Source: Acidobacteriota bacterium (lineage in GTDB: Bacteria > Acidobacteriota > UBA4820 > DSQY01). Taken from it: DNA of 34,001 bases. The DNA lies in the NCBI GenBank assembly GCA_021833665.1, contig JAKBES010000009.1, positions 1 to 34,001 of the forward strand, written 5' to 3'. Positions 16,472 through 24,864 of this stretch are shown in pieces. A program made the translations under genes and the position numbers. Position 1 is the stretch's first letter, and the number at the start of each line of letters is the position of its first letter. The notes below the pieces were generated by a model that was given only the letters and a program-made list of their open reading frames with translations, had not been told where the DNA came from and ran no database searches.

Positions 16472-19062
16472 GCGGGGGCGATCCGGGCGGCCGCGCCTCA
16501 GGCATCCCCGAGTCGCTCCGGCGTCTGGGGCGAGCCTTCCTCACGTTCCTGGAAATCATCGGGCTGAGACAGGAGCGGACGGCCGGCTTCGAATCCCGCC
16601 TGAGCCGGCTCAAGCTCAGATATTTTCACTTCCGGACGTTGCTCTCCGCCAACAACGACCTGCTCGAAGCCATCTCCGAGATGGAGGTGCGGCTCGCCTC
16701 CGACGCGCCCCTCACCCTCGACGAGGTCCGGTCCAGAGCCCTGGCAGCGCAGACCAGCGCCCACAGGATGGCCGCGAGCTTCTCCACCCTGTCGGAGGGG
16801 GCGTATCCCGCCGTGGACGAGGTCCTGGCGGGCCTCCATCAGCGCATCGCGGGGTGCCTCCGGGGAGACGAAGCCGGCGAAAAGGCGCCCCTGGTGCTGC
16901 CTTTGGACCGGCTGGACTTGACTCACGCCGCGGTCGTGGGGCACAAGATGGCGGCCCTGGGCGAGATCAGGAACAGACTCGGCCTTCCGGTGCCTGACGG
17001 ATTCGCCATCACGACCTCCGCGTTCGAGTGTTCCATGGGCGCCGCGCGGCGCGGCGGCCCGAAGGGCGTCTCCCTCGAAACGGGACCCGGGCAGGCCGCG
17101 GCGCGGGACCACCTGCGGGACTCTCCTCTCCCGGAGGAGGTGGCCGAGGCAATCCACGCGGCATACAAAACCCTTGCGGGCGGACGGAAGCCTCCCGTGG
17201 CCATGCGCTCCAGCGCCCTCGACGAGGACCGAAGCGCCTCCTTCGCGGGGCAGTACCTCACGATCCTCAACGTGGGCGAAGGGGGCTTGGTCCCCGCCTA
17301 CGGACGGATTCTGGAGAGCGCCTTCGAACCTGACGTCCTCTTTTACCGCCACATCCTCGGGTTCGACGATGACGACCCAGCCGTGGCCGTGGGCTGCATG
17401 GTCATGGTGGACGCGCTCGCCTCGGGCGTCGCCTTCTCCAGGGACCCGCGGGGTGACGCCACCAGCAGAATCCTCATTCATGCGGCATGGGGGCTCGGCC
17501 CCTCGGTGGCAGACGGCACGGTGAACCCTGACGTGTACTGGGTCGGACGGGAAGGAATCCCTCCCTCCGTGGAGGTCCGGACCTCGCGCAAGACATGCCG
17601 CACCGTGGGCCTTGCGGGCGGCGGCGTGCAGGAGGAAAGGGTTCCCGAGGAGCTCCAGCTCGCCGCGCCCCTTTCCCGAAAGGAAATCCTGACCCTCGCC
17701 GAATGGACCCTGAAGCTGGAGGAACACTTCGGCTCTCCTCAAGACGTGGAATGGGCCATGGACCGCGAACGCCGCCTGTACCTTCTCCAAAGCCGGCCCA
17801 GCACCTCGGCGGCCCCTGAGGAGACACAGGCGCTCCCCGTTGAAGGAGCCCCCGTTCTCATGGAAGGGGGGGATACGGCGGCCCCCGGCGCGGGCGCGGG
17901 CCCCGTGTTTATCCCCGATGCGGACGACGGGCTGGAGAACTTTCCGGCGGGGGGCGTCTTGGTGGTTCGGCATTCAAGCCCCAGATACGTTCGCGTCATG
18001 AAGACGGCCTCCGCCATCGTGGCCGACGTGGGGAGCGCCATCGGCCACATGGCGTCCCTGTCACGAGAACTGGGCATCCCCACGATCGTGGGCGCGGAAG
18101 GAGCCACGTCCCTCCTGAAGCCGGGCGAGATGGTCACCGTCGATGCCACGAGGCGCCGCGTCTATGGGGGCCGGCTGGAGGCGCTCCTGGCCGTGGCCCG
18201 CCCCTCCCCGCCGCATGCGCCCAGGAACCGGACCCATCGGGCCATGGCGGAGGTGGCGCGGTACATCGTTCCCCTGACGCTCACGGACCCGGCGGATCCG
18301 GGATTCACCCTGCGCAACTGCCGCTCCCTCCACGACCTGGCTCGCTACCTGCACGAAAAATCGTTCCAGGAGATGTTCGGCATCGGCCGGCTCGTGGGGG
18401 ACGTGCGCAGCCAGACGCCCCTCCTCGATGTCTTTCTCCCCGTGGACCTCTACGTCATCGATCTCGGCGGAGGCCTTCAGGCAGAACCTGGCGCTCGCAG
18501 GGTGAAGCGGGGCCAGATCTGCTCCCCGCCCTTCGCGGCCCTGGTGGCGGGCATGCTCCACAAGGACATCCCCCGCTTCGGCCCTCGCGCCATGGACGCC
18601 AGGGGTTTTATGAGCGTGATGTTCCGCCAGGCCTTCGCGGGTCCGGACCGGGACGGAACGCTGCGCGATCCCAGCTATGCCATCGTCTCGGACAAGTACG
18701 TGAACCTCGCCACCCGAGTGGGGTTCCACTTCAGCGTCGTGGACGCCTACTGCACGGAAGCCCTCAACCAGAATTACATCACCTTCCGCTTCAAGGGGGG
18801 CGCGGCGGACAAAGTTCGCAGGATACGCAGGGTGGCGGCCATCGCCCGGATTCTCAAGAAGCTGGGGTTCTCCACGACCCTCACGAGAGATCTCGTGGCC
18901 GCCCAATACCTCAAGCACGGCCAGGAGGAGACGCTGAATGCCCTGGAGATGATTGGGCGGCTCCTCCAGTTCATGAGGCAGATGGACGCGGCCATGACCT
19001 CCGACGAGGCCGTCGGCCGGGCAGTGGAGGATTTCTTCTCGGGCACGTGCGGGACGCCGTGA
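16468..19062 (+). CDS. PEP-synthase-like phosphotransferase A, with unknown C-terminal domain
   Basis: 864 residues. An N-terminal helical domain (about 40-130) contains LLSANNDLLEAISEME. The ATP-grasp domain of the PPDK/PEP-synthase family follows (about 155-445), with VAMRSSALDED (R247), SFAGQY, SGVAFSRDP, WGLGPSVADG and DVEWAMD...LQSRP. The phosphohistidine domain (about 490-575) has H527 in GSAIGHMASLSRELGIP. The PEP/pyruvate TIM barrel of true PEP synthase is absent. In its place are about 275 residues with CRSLHDLARYLHEK, SDKYVNLATRVGFHF and FRFKGGAAD, which I cannot assign. ATP could phosphorylate H527, but the acceptor is unknown. Rifampin phosphotransferase shows that this chemistry can serve other acceptors. 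A homologue (B) lies convergent at 19547-22060. The ATG overlaps RR2 by 4 bases. Confidence 0.88.
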   Translation: MSGGDPGGRASGIPESLRRLGRAFLTFLEIIGLRQERTAGFESRLSRLKLRYFHFRTLLSANNDLLEAISEMEVRLASDAPLTLDEVRSRALAAQTSAHRMAASFSTLSEGAYPAVDEVLAGLHQRIAGCLRGDEAGEKAPLVLPLDRLDLTHAAVVGHKMAALGEIRNRLGLPVPDGFAITTSAFECSMGAARRGGPKGVSLETGPGQAAARDHLRDSPLPEEVAEAIHAAYKTLAGGRKPPVAMRSSALDEDRSASFAGQYLTILNVGEGGLVPAYGRILESAFEPDVLFYRHILGFDDDDPAVAVGCMVMVDALASGVAFSRDPRGDATSRILIHAAWGLGPSVADGTVNPDVYWVGREGIPPSVEVRTSRKTCRTVGLAGGGVQEERVPEELQLAAPLSRKEILTLAEWTLKLEEHFGSPQDVEWAMDRERRLYLLQSRPSTSAAPEETQALPVEGAPVLMEGGDTAAPGAGAGPVFIPDADDGLENFPAGGVLVVRHSSPRYVRVMKTASAIVADVGSAIGHMASLSRELGIPTIVGAEGATSLLKPGEMVTVDATRRRVYGGRLEALLAVARPSPPHAPRNRTHRAMAEVARYIVPLTLTDPADPGFTLRNCRSLHDLARYLHEKSFQEMFGIGRLVGDVRSQTPLLDVFLPVDLYVIDLGGGLQAEPGARRVKRGQICSPPFAALVAGMLHKDIPRFGPRAMDARGFMSVMFRQAFAGPDRDGTLRDPSYAIVSDKYVNLATRVGFHFSVVDAYCTEALNQNYITFRFKGGAADKVRRIRRVAAIARILKKLGFSTTLTRDLVAAQYLKHGQEETLNALEMIGRLLQFMRQMDAAMTSDEAVGRAVEDFFSGTCGTP

Positions 19063-19083
19063 GCCCTTTCCGCATCCGGCTCA
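19060..19083. terminator. Symmetric hairpin between convergent genes
   Basis: TGAGCC and GGCTCA form a 6-bp stem around a 12-base loop. The stem includes the stop codons of both converging genes (protein A and RR3). There is no U-run, so it is at best a weak bidirectional terminator. Confidence 0.35.
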
Positions 19084-19494
19084 GCGGTCTGGCCCGCCGC
19101 CGGGACCCATCTCCTGCAAAATATCCCGATGCTCGAGGGAGGACCGGATCCGTTCGCAGAGTTTGTCCACGGGGGCTGGCTTGAGCAGGTAGTCCACGGC
19201 GCCGTGTTGCATGGCCTCCACGGCCTTGGACATGTCGGCGTGGCCGCTGAGCAGAATGACGGGCAGCAGGACGTCCTGCTTCCTGATCCGCTCCAGGGTA
19301 GCGATGCCGTCCAGGCCCGGCATGCGCAGGTCCAGCACGACCACGTCGTACCGATTGAAGCGCAGGTCCTCGAGAGCCTCCACGCCCCCCGCCGCCGTTC
19401 CCACGGCGTACCCTCTCACCTTCAGTACCTTGGACATGGATTCCAGGAAGAGCGGCTCGTCGTCCACCAGGAGAACCCGGATCGCCTCGGCCAT
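19081..19494 (-). CDS. Receiver-only response regulator (RR3)
   Basis: A 137-residue CheY-like protein with D11-D12, phospho-acceptor D55 (VVVLDLRMPG), the switch region LLSGH (Ser instead of the usual Thr) and Lys in YLLKP. The C-terminus has a Gly/Pro-rich tail and no output domain. It starts 52 bases downstream of PEP-synthase-like protein B behind GGGGAGGATGGGGCG. Its N-terminal half is most like RR1 (VLLVDDExLFLxxMxKVL). No kinase is encoded in this leftward operon, so it may be served by the kinase at 14389-16059. Confidence 0.92.
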   Translation of the reverse strand: MAEAIRVLLVDDEPLFLESMSKVLKVRGYAVGTAAGGVEALEDLRFNRYDVVVLDLRMPGLDGIATLERIRKQDVLLPVILLSGHADMSKAVEAMQHGAVDYLLKPAPVDKLCERIRSSLEHRDILQEMGPGGGPDR

Positions 19495-19546
19495 CGCCCC
19501 ATCCTCCCCGTCTCCGGCATGCCGCGCGGGCGCCTCTTGACTTCGA

Positions 19547-22060
19547 TCAAGGCCCGGCCGGCTGCTCGGCCTTCAGTATCCTCGCATAGTCTCCCTGCAG
19601 GAAGCCATCCACGTACCAAGCCACCTGGCTCTCGTGCGCCATGACCATGTCCAACTGGCCCGCGCAGGCCAGAAGGCGGCCCAGGCGCTGAAGCTCCCGC
19701 AGCATCCGCTCCTGGGTGCCGTGGCTGAAGGTGGCCGACACGAAGTCGCCCTTCCGGCGCACCTGAAACCCGAGGCCGTCGAGCACGCCCGCAACGAAGC
19801 GCGCCCGCCTCTGGCGCCGAACTTCATCCGCTGCCCCACCCTTGAAGACGAGGCGGATTCTGTTGTCCCCTCGGCGCGGGCCCACGAAAGCCTCCGCCGT
19901 CGTGAAGTGATATCCCATGCGAAGGCTCATGTGGAGGTAGCGGTCCGAAACAAGCGCCCATCCGGGCTGGCCCAGCCCCGAGTCTCCGGCCATGGCGCCC
20001 GACACGACGGACAAGAAGCCCGAGGCGTCCACGGGCCGGGGACCCTCACGCCAAAGGGCGGGGTCCGCCAACCCCGCAAGCAAGGCCCTGGCGGGGGCGG
20101 AGGTCACCTGGCCGAGAGACACGCTCGTCCCATCGGCGCGGGCATCGACTCCTGAGCCCAAAGGAATCAGCCTGAGATCAAAGGGCAGGCGTTCCCGTAC
20201 CTGCAGACCCGCCTCCTCGGTCCCGGCCGAGATGAATTCGGGCAGACGCACCATTTCCGCCAGGGCCTTCTCGTGGATGAACCGAACCACGTCGTGGAGG
20301 GAACGGCAGCCCGAGGGAGCAAACTCGGCCGAGGCGGGGTTCAGGAGGTTCAGAGGTACCACGAGGGGGAGGAGCACGCGCAGGGCGTCCTGGACGGGAC
20401 CGGAGGCGGGAGGAAGGGCAGTGGACGGGCCCTCCGCTTCGAGCAGGGGTGCGACCCTCCCCTCGTAGATCCTCCGCGCTCGGGCGTCCACCGTGACCAC
20501 CTCACCCACCCGCAGGCTCCTCAGGGCGCCCTCGAGGCCGAAAACCGCAGGCACGCCGTACTCCCTCGCCACGGCAGCCAAGTGGCTTGTAACGCCGCCT
20601 CGCTCCGTCACCAGCGCGCAGGCGCGGGGCAGGAGGAGGGCCAAGTCGGGTGTGGATTCGGCGGCCACGGCCACGAAGCCGCGGGGGAGGTCCAGCGCAT
20701 CTTCGGGCCCCCGGACGGAGGCTATGGGCCCCGAAGCCGCACCGCCCGAGGCCGTGACGCCGCCCTCCAGCAGGATCCTATGACCGGAGACGGGCTCGCT
20801 CACTCCGTCACAGGTAGGGCGCAGGGCCATGGGCCGGGCCTGAATAAGCCACAGCGTGCCTTCCCCATCCAACGTCCATTCCACGTCGGAGGGCGTCCCA
20901 AGGACGTCTGCGGCGGCCAGAGCGAGGCGGGCGGCGCGGGCCAGGTCGCTGAGCGAAAGGAGCGACGAGCCGGAGGCGCACTCTGACGTCTCGGGCAGCG
21001 GCGCCTGCAAATCACGCCGGTCGAGCACGTGACTCTCCGGAGAGACGGCGCCCTCCACGAGCGTTCGCCCCAGCCCCGGAACAGCCTCCACTCGGACCGT
21101 CTCCGCGCCTTGCGAGGAAGGATCCCGCGAGTAGGCCACGCCGGAGACACGGCCGTCCACCATGGCCATGACCAGCGCGCCCATGCCCAATTCCAGGGCC
21201 CCGAAGCCGCGCTTGAGCCGCAGCATGACGGCGCCTGGGTTGAAAAATCCGGCGAAGACCCTGATCACCGCGGAGGGCACGTCGGCGGGGGCCACGCTCA
21301 GCACCGTGTCGTACTGGCCGGCGAAAGAGAACGACGAGTCCTCGCCGCTGGCGCTGCTGCGAACCGCGAAGCGGGTGCCGGCGGGAACGCGGGCCGCCAG
21401 TGGGCCGGCAGCCTCTGCGAGGGCCTCCATGACGGCAGGGGGCAGCGTGGACGCGAGGATCCTTTCCCGGAGGGTCCGGCACGTGTCGAGGATGTGGGCG
21501 AGCTCCTCCGGATCCAGCGTATCCCAAAGGGCCCGCACCGTGCCCTCCAGATCGCTGTGCTTCAGAAACGCCCGGAACGCGTCCGTGGTCACCACCAGCC
21601 CCGGCGGAATGCGTGCCCCTTCAAGGCCCCGCAGGGCCATGAGGTGAGCGGCTTTGCCTCCCGCCGCATCCTCGCCAAGCGCCTCCCCCGCCTCGACGGC
21701 CAAAACAAGCGGGCCCGGCGGACGTTGGACGGGGCGGCGGTCCAGTTGCTCCTGCATGGCCTGGCCGAGGCCGGAAAGCACGGGAAGAAGACCGTCATAG
21801 CGGCCTCCCGAGAGCGTGCCCAGCATCCGGACCATGGCGAAAACCTGCACATTGAGACGCGTCACGGTGTTGCGCATGCGGTCCCATCCGCACAGGCCCG
21901 AGGAGGCACCCATGGCCTCCATGTCCGACAGCAGATCGAGAAAATCGTTATTGGCACGCAAGAGTTGGAGGTAGGCGTCGTAGCGCTTGAGCAGCGCGGC
22001 GTAGGCCGTACCCTGGCGGCGGCGGGACCCGGCGAAGAGCGACGAAAGCCACCGAGCCAT
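19547..22060 (-). CDS. PEP-synthase-like phosphotransferase B, with unknown C-terminal domain
   Basis: 837 residues with the same order as protein A: helical N-terminal domain with LLRANNDFLDLLSDME (about 33-48); ATP-grasp (about 130-415) with FAVRSSASGED (R234), SFAGQYDTVLSV, SGVAYSRDP and DVEWTLD...IQARP; phosphohistidine domain (about 455-540) with H493 in GGVTSHLAAVAREYGVP, closer to the family norm than A; then the unknown C-terminal region with CRSLHDVVRFIHEK, SDRYLHMSLRMGYHF and VFKGGAAD. The PEP/pyruvate barrel is missing. It lies 30 bases downstream of the precorrin-2 dehydrogenase and is followed by RR3, so it is co-transcribed with siroheme genes. A and B are similar across their whole length but clearly diverged, so the duplication is not recent. 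Confidence 0.88.
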   Translation of the reverse strand: MARWLSSLFAGSRRRQGTAYAALLKRYDAYLQLLRANNDFLDLLSDMEAMGASSGLCGWDRMRNTVTRLNVQVFAMVRMLGTLSGGRYDGLLPVLSGLGQAMQEQLDRRPVQRPPGPLVLAVEAGEALGEDAAGGKAAHLMALRGLEGARIPPGLVVTTDAFRAFLKHSDLEGTVRALWDTLDPEELAHILDTCRTLRERILASTLPPAVMEALAEAAGPLAARVPAGTRFAVRSSASGEDSSFSFAGQYDTVLSVAPADVPSAVIRVFAGFFNPGAVMLRLKRGFGALELGMGALVMAMVDGRVSGVAYSRDPSSQGAETVRVEAVPGLGRTLVEGAVSPESHVLDRRDLQAPLPETSECASGSSLLSLSDLARAARLALAAADVLGTPSDVEWTLDGEGTLWLIQARPMALRPTCDGVSEPVSGHRILLEGGVTASGGAASGPIASVRGPEDALDLPRGFVAVAAESTPDLALLLPRACALVTERGGVTSHLAAVAREYGVPAVFGLEGALRSLRVGEVVTVDARARRIYEGRVAPLLEAEGPSTALPPASGPVQDALRVLLPLVVPLNLLNPASAEFAPSGCRSLHDVVRFIHEKALAEMVRLPEFISAGTEEAGLQVRERLPFDLRLIPLGSGVDARADGTSVSLGQVTSAPARALLAGLADPALWREGPRPVDASGFLSVVSGAMAGDSGLGQPGWALVSDRYLHMSLRMGYHFTTAEAFVGPRRGDNRIRLVFKGGAADEVRRQRRARFVAGVLDGLGFQVRRKGDFVSATFSHGTQERMLRELQRLGRLLACAGQLDMVMAHESQVAWYVDGFLQGDYARILKAEQPAGP

Positions 22061-22090
22061 GGGAGGACCCTCCGCCTGGGACGCCCAACC

Positions 22091-22735
22091 TCAACGGTCT
22101 AAGGGGAACGGCTCGCCCGCCACATCCGTGACGAAGCCTTCGAGTTCCTTTGCGCTGGAGGGCGCGAGGCGCCCCAGGAGGCCCTCGCGGTAGATGCGCG
22201 ACAGCGCCTCCTGGATGCGCGGGCTCTCCCATCCGCGCTCAAGCATCTGGTCGCGGAGGCGGCCCATGATGTCCAGCAGTTCGGCGTACTCCTGGCCGTA
22301 CCGCGACTCCAGGTCTTCGCGCAGAGCGCGGGCCAGGGCGGGACACCGCCCTTCCGTGGCCACGGCCAGGCTCAGGTTTCCCCGCCGCACCACGGCGGGC
22401 AGCGTGAAGGTGCAGACGGCGGGGCGGTCCACCACGTTGACGAGAATGTTCAGCGACCGGGCCTCGTCGCTAATGCTGACGTTGAGGCTTTCGTCAGCCG
22501 TGGCGGCAATGACCAGGAAGGCGCCCGCCAGATCCCCGCGGGCGTACTCCCTCTCCACGAGCGCGATGCGGCCGTTCGAGGCCAGGGTGCGGATGTCTTC
22601 GCAGGAGCGCGGCGCGATCACGGTCACCCGTGCACCGGCCGCCAGGAGGCCCGTCACTTTGCGAAGCGCTACGGAACCCGCTCCCACAACGACGGTGGGT
22701 TTGCGGTCCAAGACCAGATTGACCAGGTATCCCAT
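22091..22735 (-). CDS. Precorrin-2 dehydrogenase (siroheme synthase N-terminal/Met8-like)
   Basis: A 214-residue protein with an NAD-binding motif near the N-terminus (VVVGAGSVALRKV), the Asp-bearing NVVDRPAVCTFTLPA block and the SLAVATEGRCPALARALRED block of the CysG-N/SirC/Met8 family. It oxidises precorrin-2 to sirohydrochlorin in siroheme synthesis; some members also insert iron, which cannot be decided here. The start at 22735 begins right at the family N-terminus (MGYLVNLVLD) behind a G-run; an upstream in-frame start would add 50 residues of unrelated sequence overlapping cobA. It is 32 bases downstream of the CobA fusion gene. Siroheme is the DsrAB cofactor. Confidence 0.92.
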   Translation of the reverse strand: MGYLVNLVLDRKPTVVVGAGSVALRKVTGLLAAGARVTVIAPRSCEDIRTLASNGRIALVEREYARGDLAGAFLVIAATADESLNVSISDEARSLNILVNVVDRPAVCTFTLPAVVRRGNLSLAVATEGRCPALARALREDLESRYGQEYAELLDIMGRLRDQMLERGWESPRIQEALSRIYREGLLGRLAPSSAKELEGFVTDVAGEPFPLDR

Positions 22736-22767
22736 GGCCGCCCCCCGACTCTCGCCTCCGATCCCGC

Positions 22768-24468
22768 CTATCCCTTCCGGGCCGTCACCAGGACCGTCCC
22801 TGCGGGAAGGGCTTCCGAGCGGATCGAGGTGAGGCCCAGAGATTCCAGGGCCGTCTCGATGCGCGGAACGGACCACGTCCGGCACCCGCCGCGGGCCATG
22901 TGCCGCGAGAGGGTCCCCAAGGCCACCTCCACGGGCGGAAGGACGCTGATGGGCAGGAAGGCGTCATGAAGGACCGCGAGGCCGCCGGGTTCCAGGGCCG
23001 CCACCACGGTTTCCAGAGCCCGCTGCACTTCCCCCTTGCTGCATGAGGCCAGCAGACCCGAGAGGATGACGGTTCCCCAGGGCCCCTCTCGCTCCAACCC
23101 TTGAAACGGGTTGCCGGGCTCAAGCCGCGGCCCCGCGAAAGGGTTGCGCCAGGAGAACTTGAGCGCGGGCCAGCGCGCCGAAACGGCCTCGCGGTAGGCC
23201 TCCCCGCCCCATCCCAAAAGACGCACCCGGCTACTCTTGCCCAGGTCCAGCTTGTCGGTCACGGCCGGTGCCGCGAAGCGCGCCAGGGCTTCGCACGTGG
23301 CATCCATGGGCGACTCAAGGGCCGCAGGCAGGAAATCCCGGCAGCCCTCCCTGGCGTACCCGCCGAGTTTGCCCCACGGCGCCGACTCGCGGGCGTACTG
23401 CAGGAGGGCCGGACGCAAGCTCTGCGGGGCATTGGAGCGAAGGTACCGGGAGGCCATGTCGAGGTTCCTGTAGGTCCCCGCATTTTCCTCCAGAACCCCT
23501 AGACTGACGAGGGCCTCCAGAATTTCCTGGAGGGCGCCCGCGTTGAAGCCGAGCGCTGCCGCCAGCTCCGCGGGAGCCGTGTAGGCTTCGATCTTGTCGA
23601 AGATTCCGGCCTCCAGGGCGAGGCCCAGGGCCTGCGTCCCTATGCCCGCCAGCGCCAGCCGGATGAGCTGGTCGGGCGGAGGGGCCGGCTCGAAACGGGA
23701 GCTCCCGTCGGCCCGGCGCCTCAGCTCGCGCTGGCTGTTCCCGATGCGCTCCCGGAGGCGCACCACCTCGCCCACCACCAGCGTGGCCGGAGGCTTGATC
23801 TGGGCCCGTTCGATGTCCTGAGCGATGGTGGCCAGCGTCCCCACGACCACGTGCTCATCGTGCCAGAACGCCATCTGGATGGCCGCCGCGGGGGTCTCGG
23901 GGCTTCGCCCGTGCTCCATGAGCCGGCCCGCGATCTTCCCCGCGTTCTTGACGCCCATGAGGAAGACCACCGTCTCCATCCGGGCGAGGGCGCCCCAATC
24001 GAGCCTGCTCTCCCCTTCCTTGGCCTCGTGCCCCGTGGCGATGGTGACGCACGAGGACGCGTCGCGGTGGGTCACGGCGATGCCGGCGCAGAGCGGGGCG
24101 GCCAGAGCCGATGACACGCCTGGCACCACCTCGAAGGCGATACCGTGCTCGGCCAGGTATTCGGCCTCTTCGCCTCCTCGGCCGAAAAGGAAGGGATCGC
24201 CTCCCTTAAGGCGCACCACGCTCTTGCCTTCACGGGCCTTCCGAACGAGCAGCTCGTGAATCTCGTCCTGCCGGGAGTCGTGCTTCCCCACGGGCTTGCC
24301 CATGTAAAGTCGCTCCGCCGAAGGCTTGGCCAGCGACAGCACCTCCTCTTGCACGAGCCGGTCGTAGACCACCACGTCCGCGGCCCGCAGAAGCTCGGCG
24401 GCCTTAAGGGTCAGCAGTTCCGGGTGGCCGGGACCCGCACCCACGATGTAAACCTTGGCTGGGACCAT
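22768..24468 (-). CDS. cobA: Uroporphyrinogen-III C-methyltransferase fused to an O-methyltransferase-like domain
   Basis: 566 residues. The first 245 are a complete SUMT/CobA domain: VYIVGAGPGHPELLTLKA at the N-terminus, then VYDRLV, RLKGGDPFLFGRGGEE, VVPGVSSALAAP and GIAVTHRD. It makes precorrin-2 from uroporphyrinogen III. The C-terminal part resembles CrtF/hydroxyindole-type O-methyltransferases: a winged-helix dimerisation domain (about 262-345) and a Rossmann methyltransferase domain (about 405-566) with LSGLLASCSKGEVQRAL and LEPGGLAVLHDAFLP. Its SAM motif, LLGWGGEAYREAV, departs from the usual D-x-G-G-G-x-G, so activity is uncertain. The fusion partner normally seen in anaerobes is HemD, so this arrangement is unusual. 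It leads an operon with the precorrin-2 dehydrogenase, protein B and RR3. Confidence 0.9.
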   Translation of the reverse strand: MVPAKVYIVGAGPGHPELLTLKAAELLRAADVVVYDRLVQEEVLSLAKPSAERLYMGKPVGKHDSRQDEIHELLVRKAREGKSVVRLKGGDPFLFGRGGEEAEYLAEHGIAFEVVPGVSSALAAPLCAGIAVTHRDASSCVTIATGHEAKEGESRLDWGALARMETVVFLMGVKNAGKIAGRLMEHGRSPETPAAAIQMAFWHDEHVVVGTLATIAQDIERAQIKPPATLVVGEVVRLRERIGNSQRELRRRADGSSRFEPAPPPDQLIRLALAGIGTQALGLALEAGIFDKIEAYTAPAELAAALGFNAGALQEILEALVSLGVLEENAGTYRNLDMASRYLRSNAPQSLRPALLQYARESAPWGKLGGYAREGCRDFLPAALESPMDATCEALARFAAPAVTDKLDLGKSSRVRLLGWGGEAYREAVSARWPALKFSWRNPFAGPRLEPGNPFQGLEREGPWGTVILSGLLASCSKGEVQRALETVVAALEPGGLAVLHDAFLPISVLPPVEVALGTLSRHMARGGCRTWSVPRIETALESLGLTSIRSEALPAGTVLVTARKG

Positions 24469-24636
24469 GTTCTAAATCTCCCCCCTGGCAGGCTGGCGAA
24501 TCGCCCCCGCGGACGATGTGAGCTCCCTTCGGAGCCCCCGAAAACGGGGGCCGCGAGGCAGGCTCGCAAGGGTGAACTATAGTGCCCGGAGACCCGCAAG
24601 GGAAGGGCCTTTGTCCCGCCGTCCCCACCTACGGCA

Positions 24637-24652
24637 AAGCACGCAATTTGCT
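24637..24652 (+). promoter_or_regulatory. Possible sigma-54 promoter
   Basis: AAGCACG-N4-TTGCT resembles the -24/-12 consensus TGGCACG-N4-TTGCW with correct spacing. The -12 GC is intact, but the invariant GG at -24 is AG here. It points rightward to the cytochrome b/HdrD-like operon, about 210 bases upstream of its first ATG. Confidence 0.3.
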
Positions 24653-24720
24653 ACAGTGGACCCCGCTGCCCCGGCACCGAAGGCCCGAAGCGCGTCCCGA
24701 AGGCGCGCCCGCCGTGCATA

Positions 24721-24746
24721 GGCATATGCCTCCCGTGGCATATGCC
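24721..24746. promoter_or_regulatory. Tandem palindromes, candidate operator pair
   Basis: The 10-base perfect palindrome GGCATATGCC occurs at 24721-24730 and again at 24737-24746, 16 bases start to start. It sits 118 bases upstream of the rightward cytochrome b gene. Two identical palindromes in close tandem are typical of a dimer-pair binding site. I do not know a regulator with this site. Confidence 0.5.
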
Positions 24747-24864
24747 CCAAAGAGAACGACTGTGCGCGGCGGACTCGCACAGACTCGTCTTAAGACCTAT
24801 TGTAATTAAAGTCGGCCTCGATCTCGGCAGGAACCACGAGGCACCACTCAGGGGAGGAAGAGGA

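Larger units (their letters stand above)
24469..24864. other. Divergent control region between cobA and the cytochrome b gene
   Basis: 396 bases between divergently transcribed operons with no gene. Near cobA it has hairpins GCTCC/GGAGC (24522-24535) and GCCCCCG-AAAA-CGGGGGC (24534-24551), which would be in the cobA leader, and a palindromic ACTATAGT (24576-24583) that offers a TATAGT -10 element in either direction. Nearer the rightward genes are a sigma-54-like element (24637-24652) and two palindromes (24721-24746). Confidence 0.5.

Noticed and set aside
16468-19062. A true phosphoenolpyruvate synthase or pyruvate phosphate dikinase
   Set aside because: The ATP-grasp and phosphohistidine domains are present, but no PEP/pyruvate-binding barrel motifs follow.
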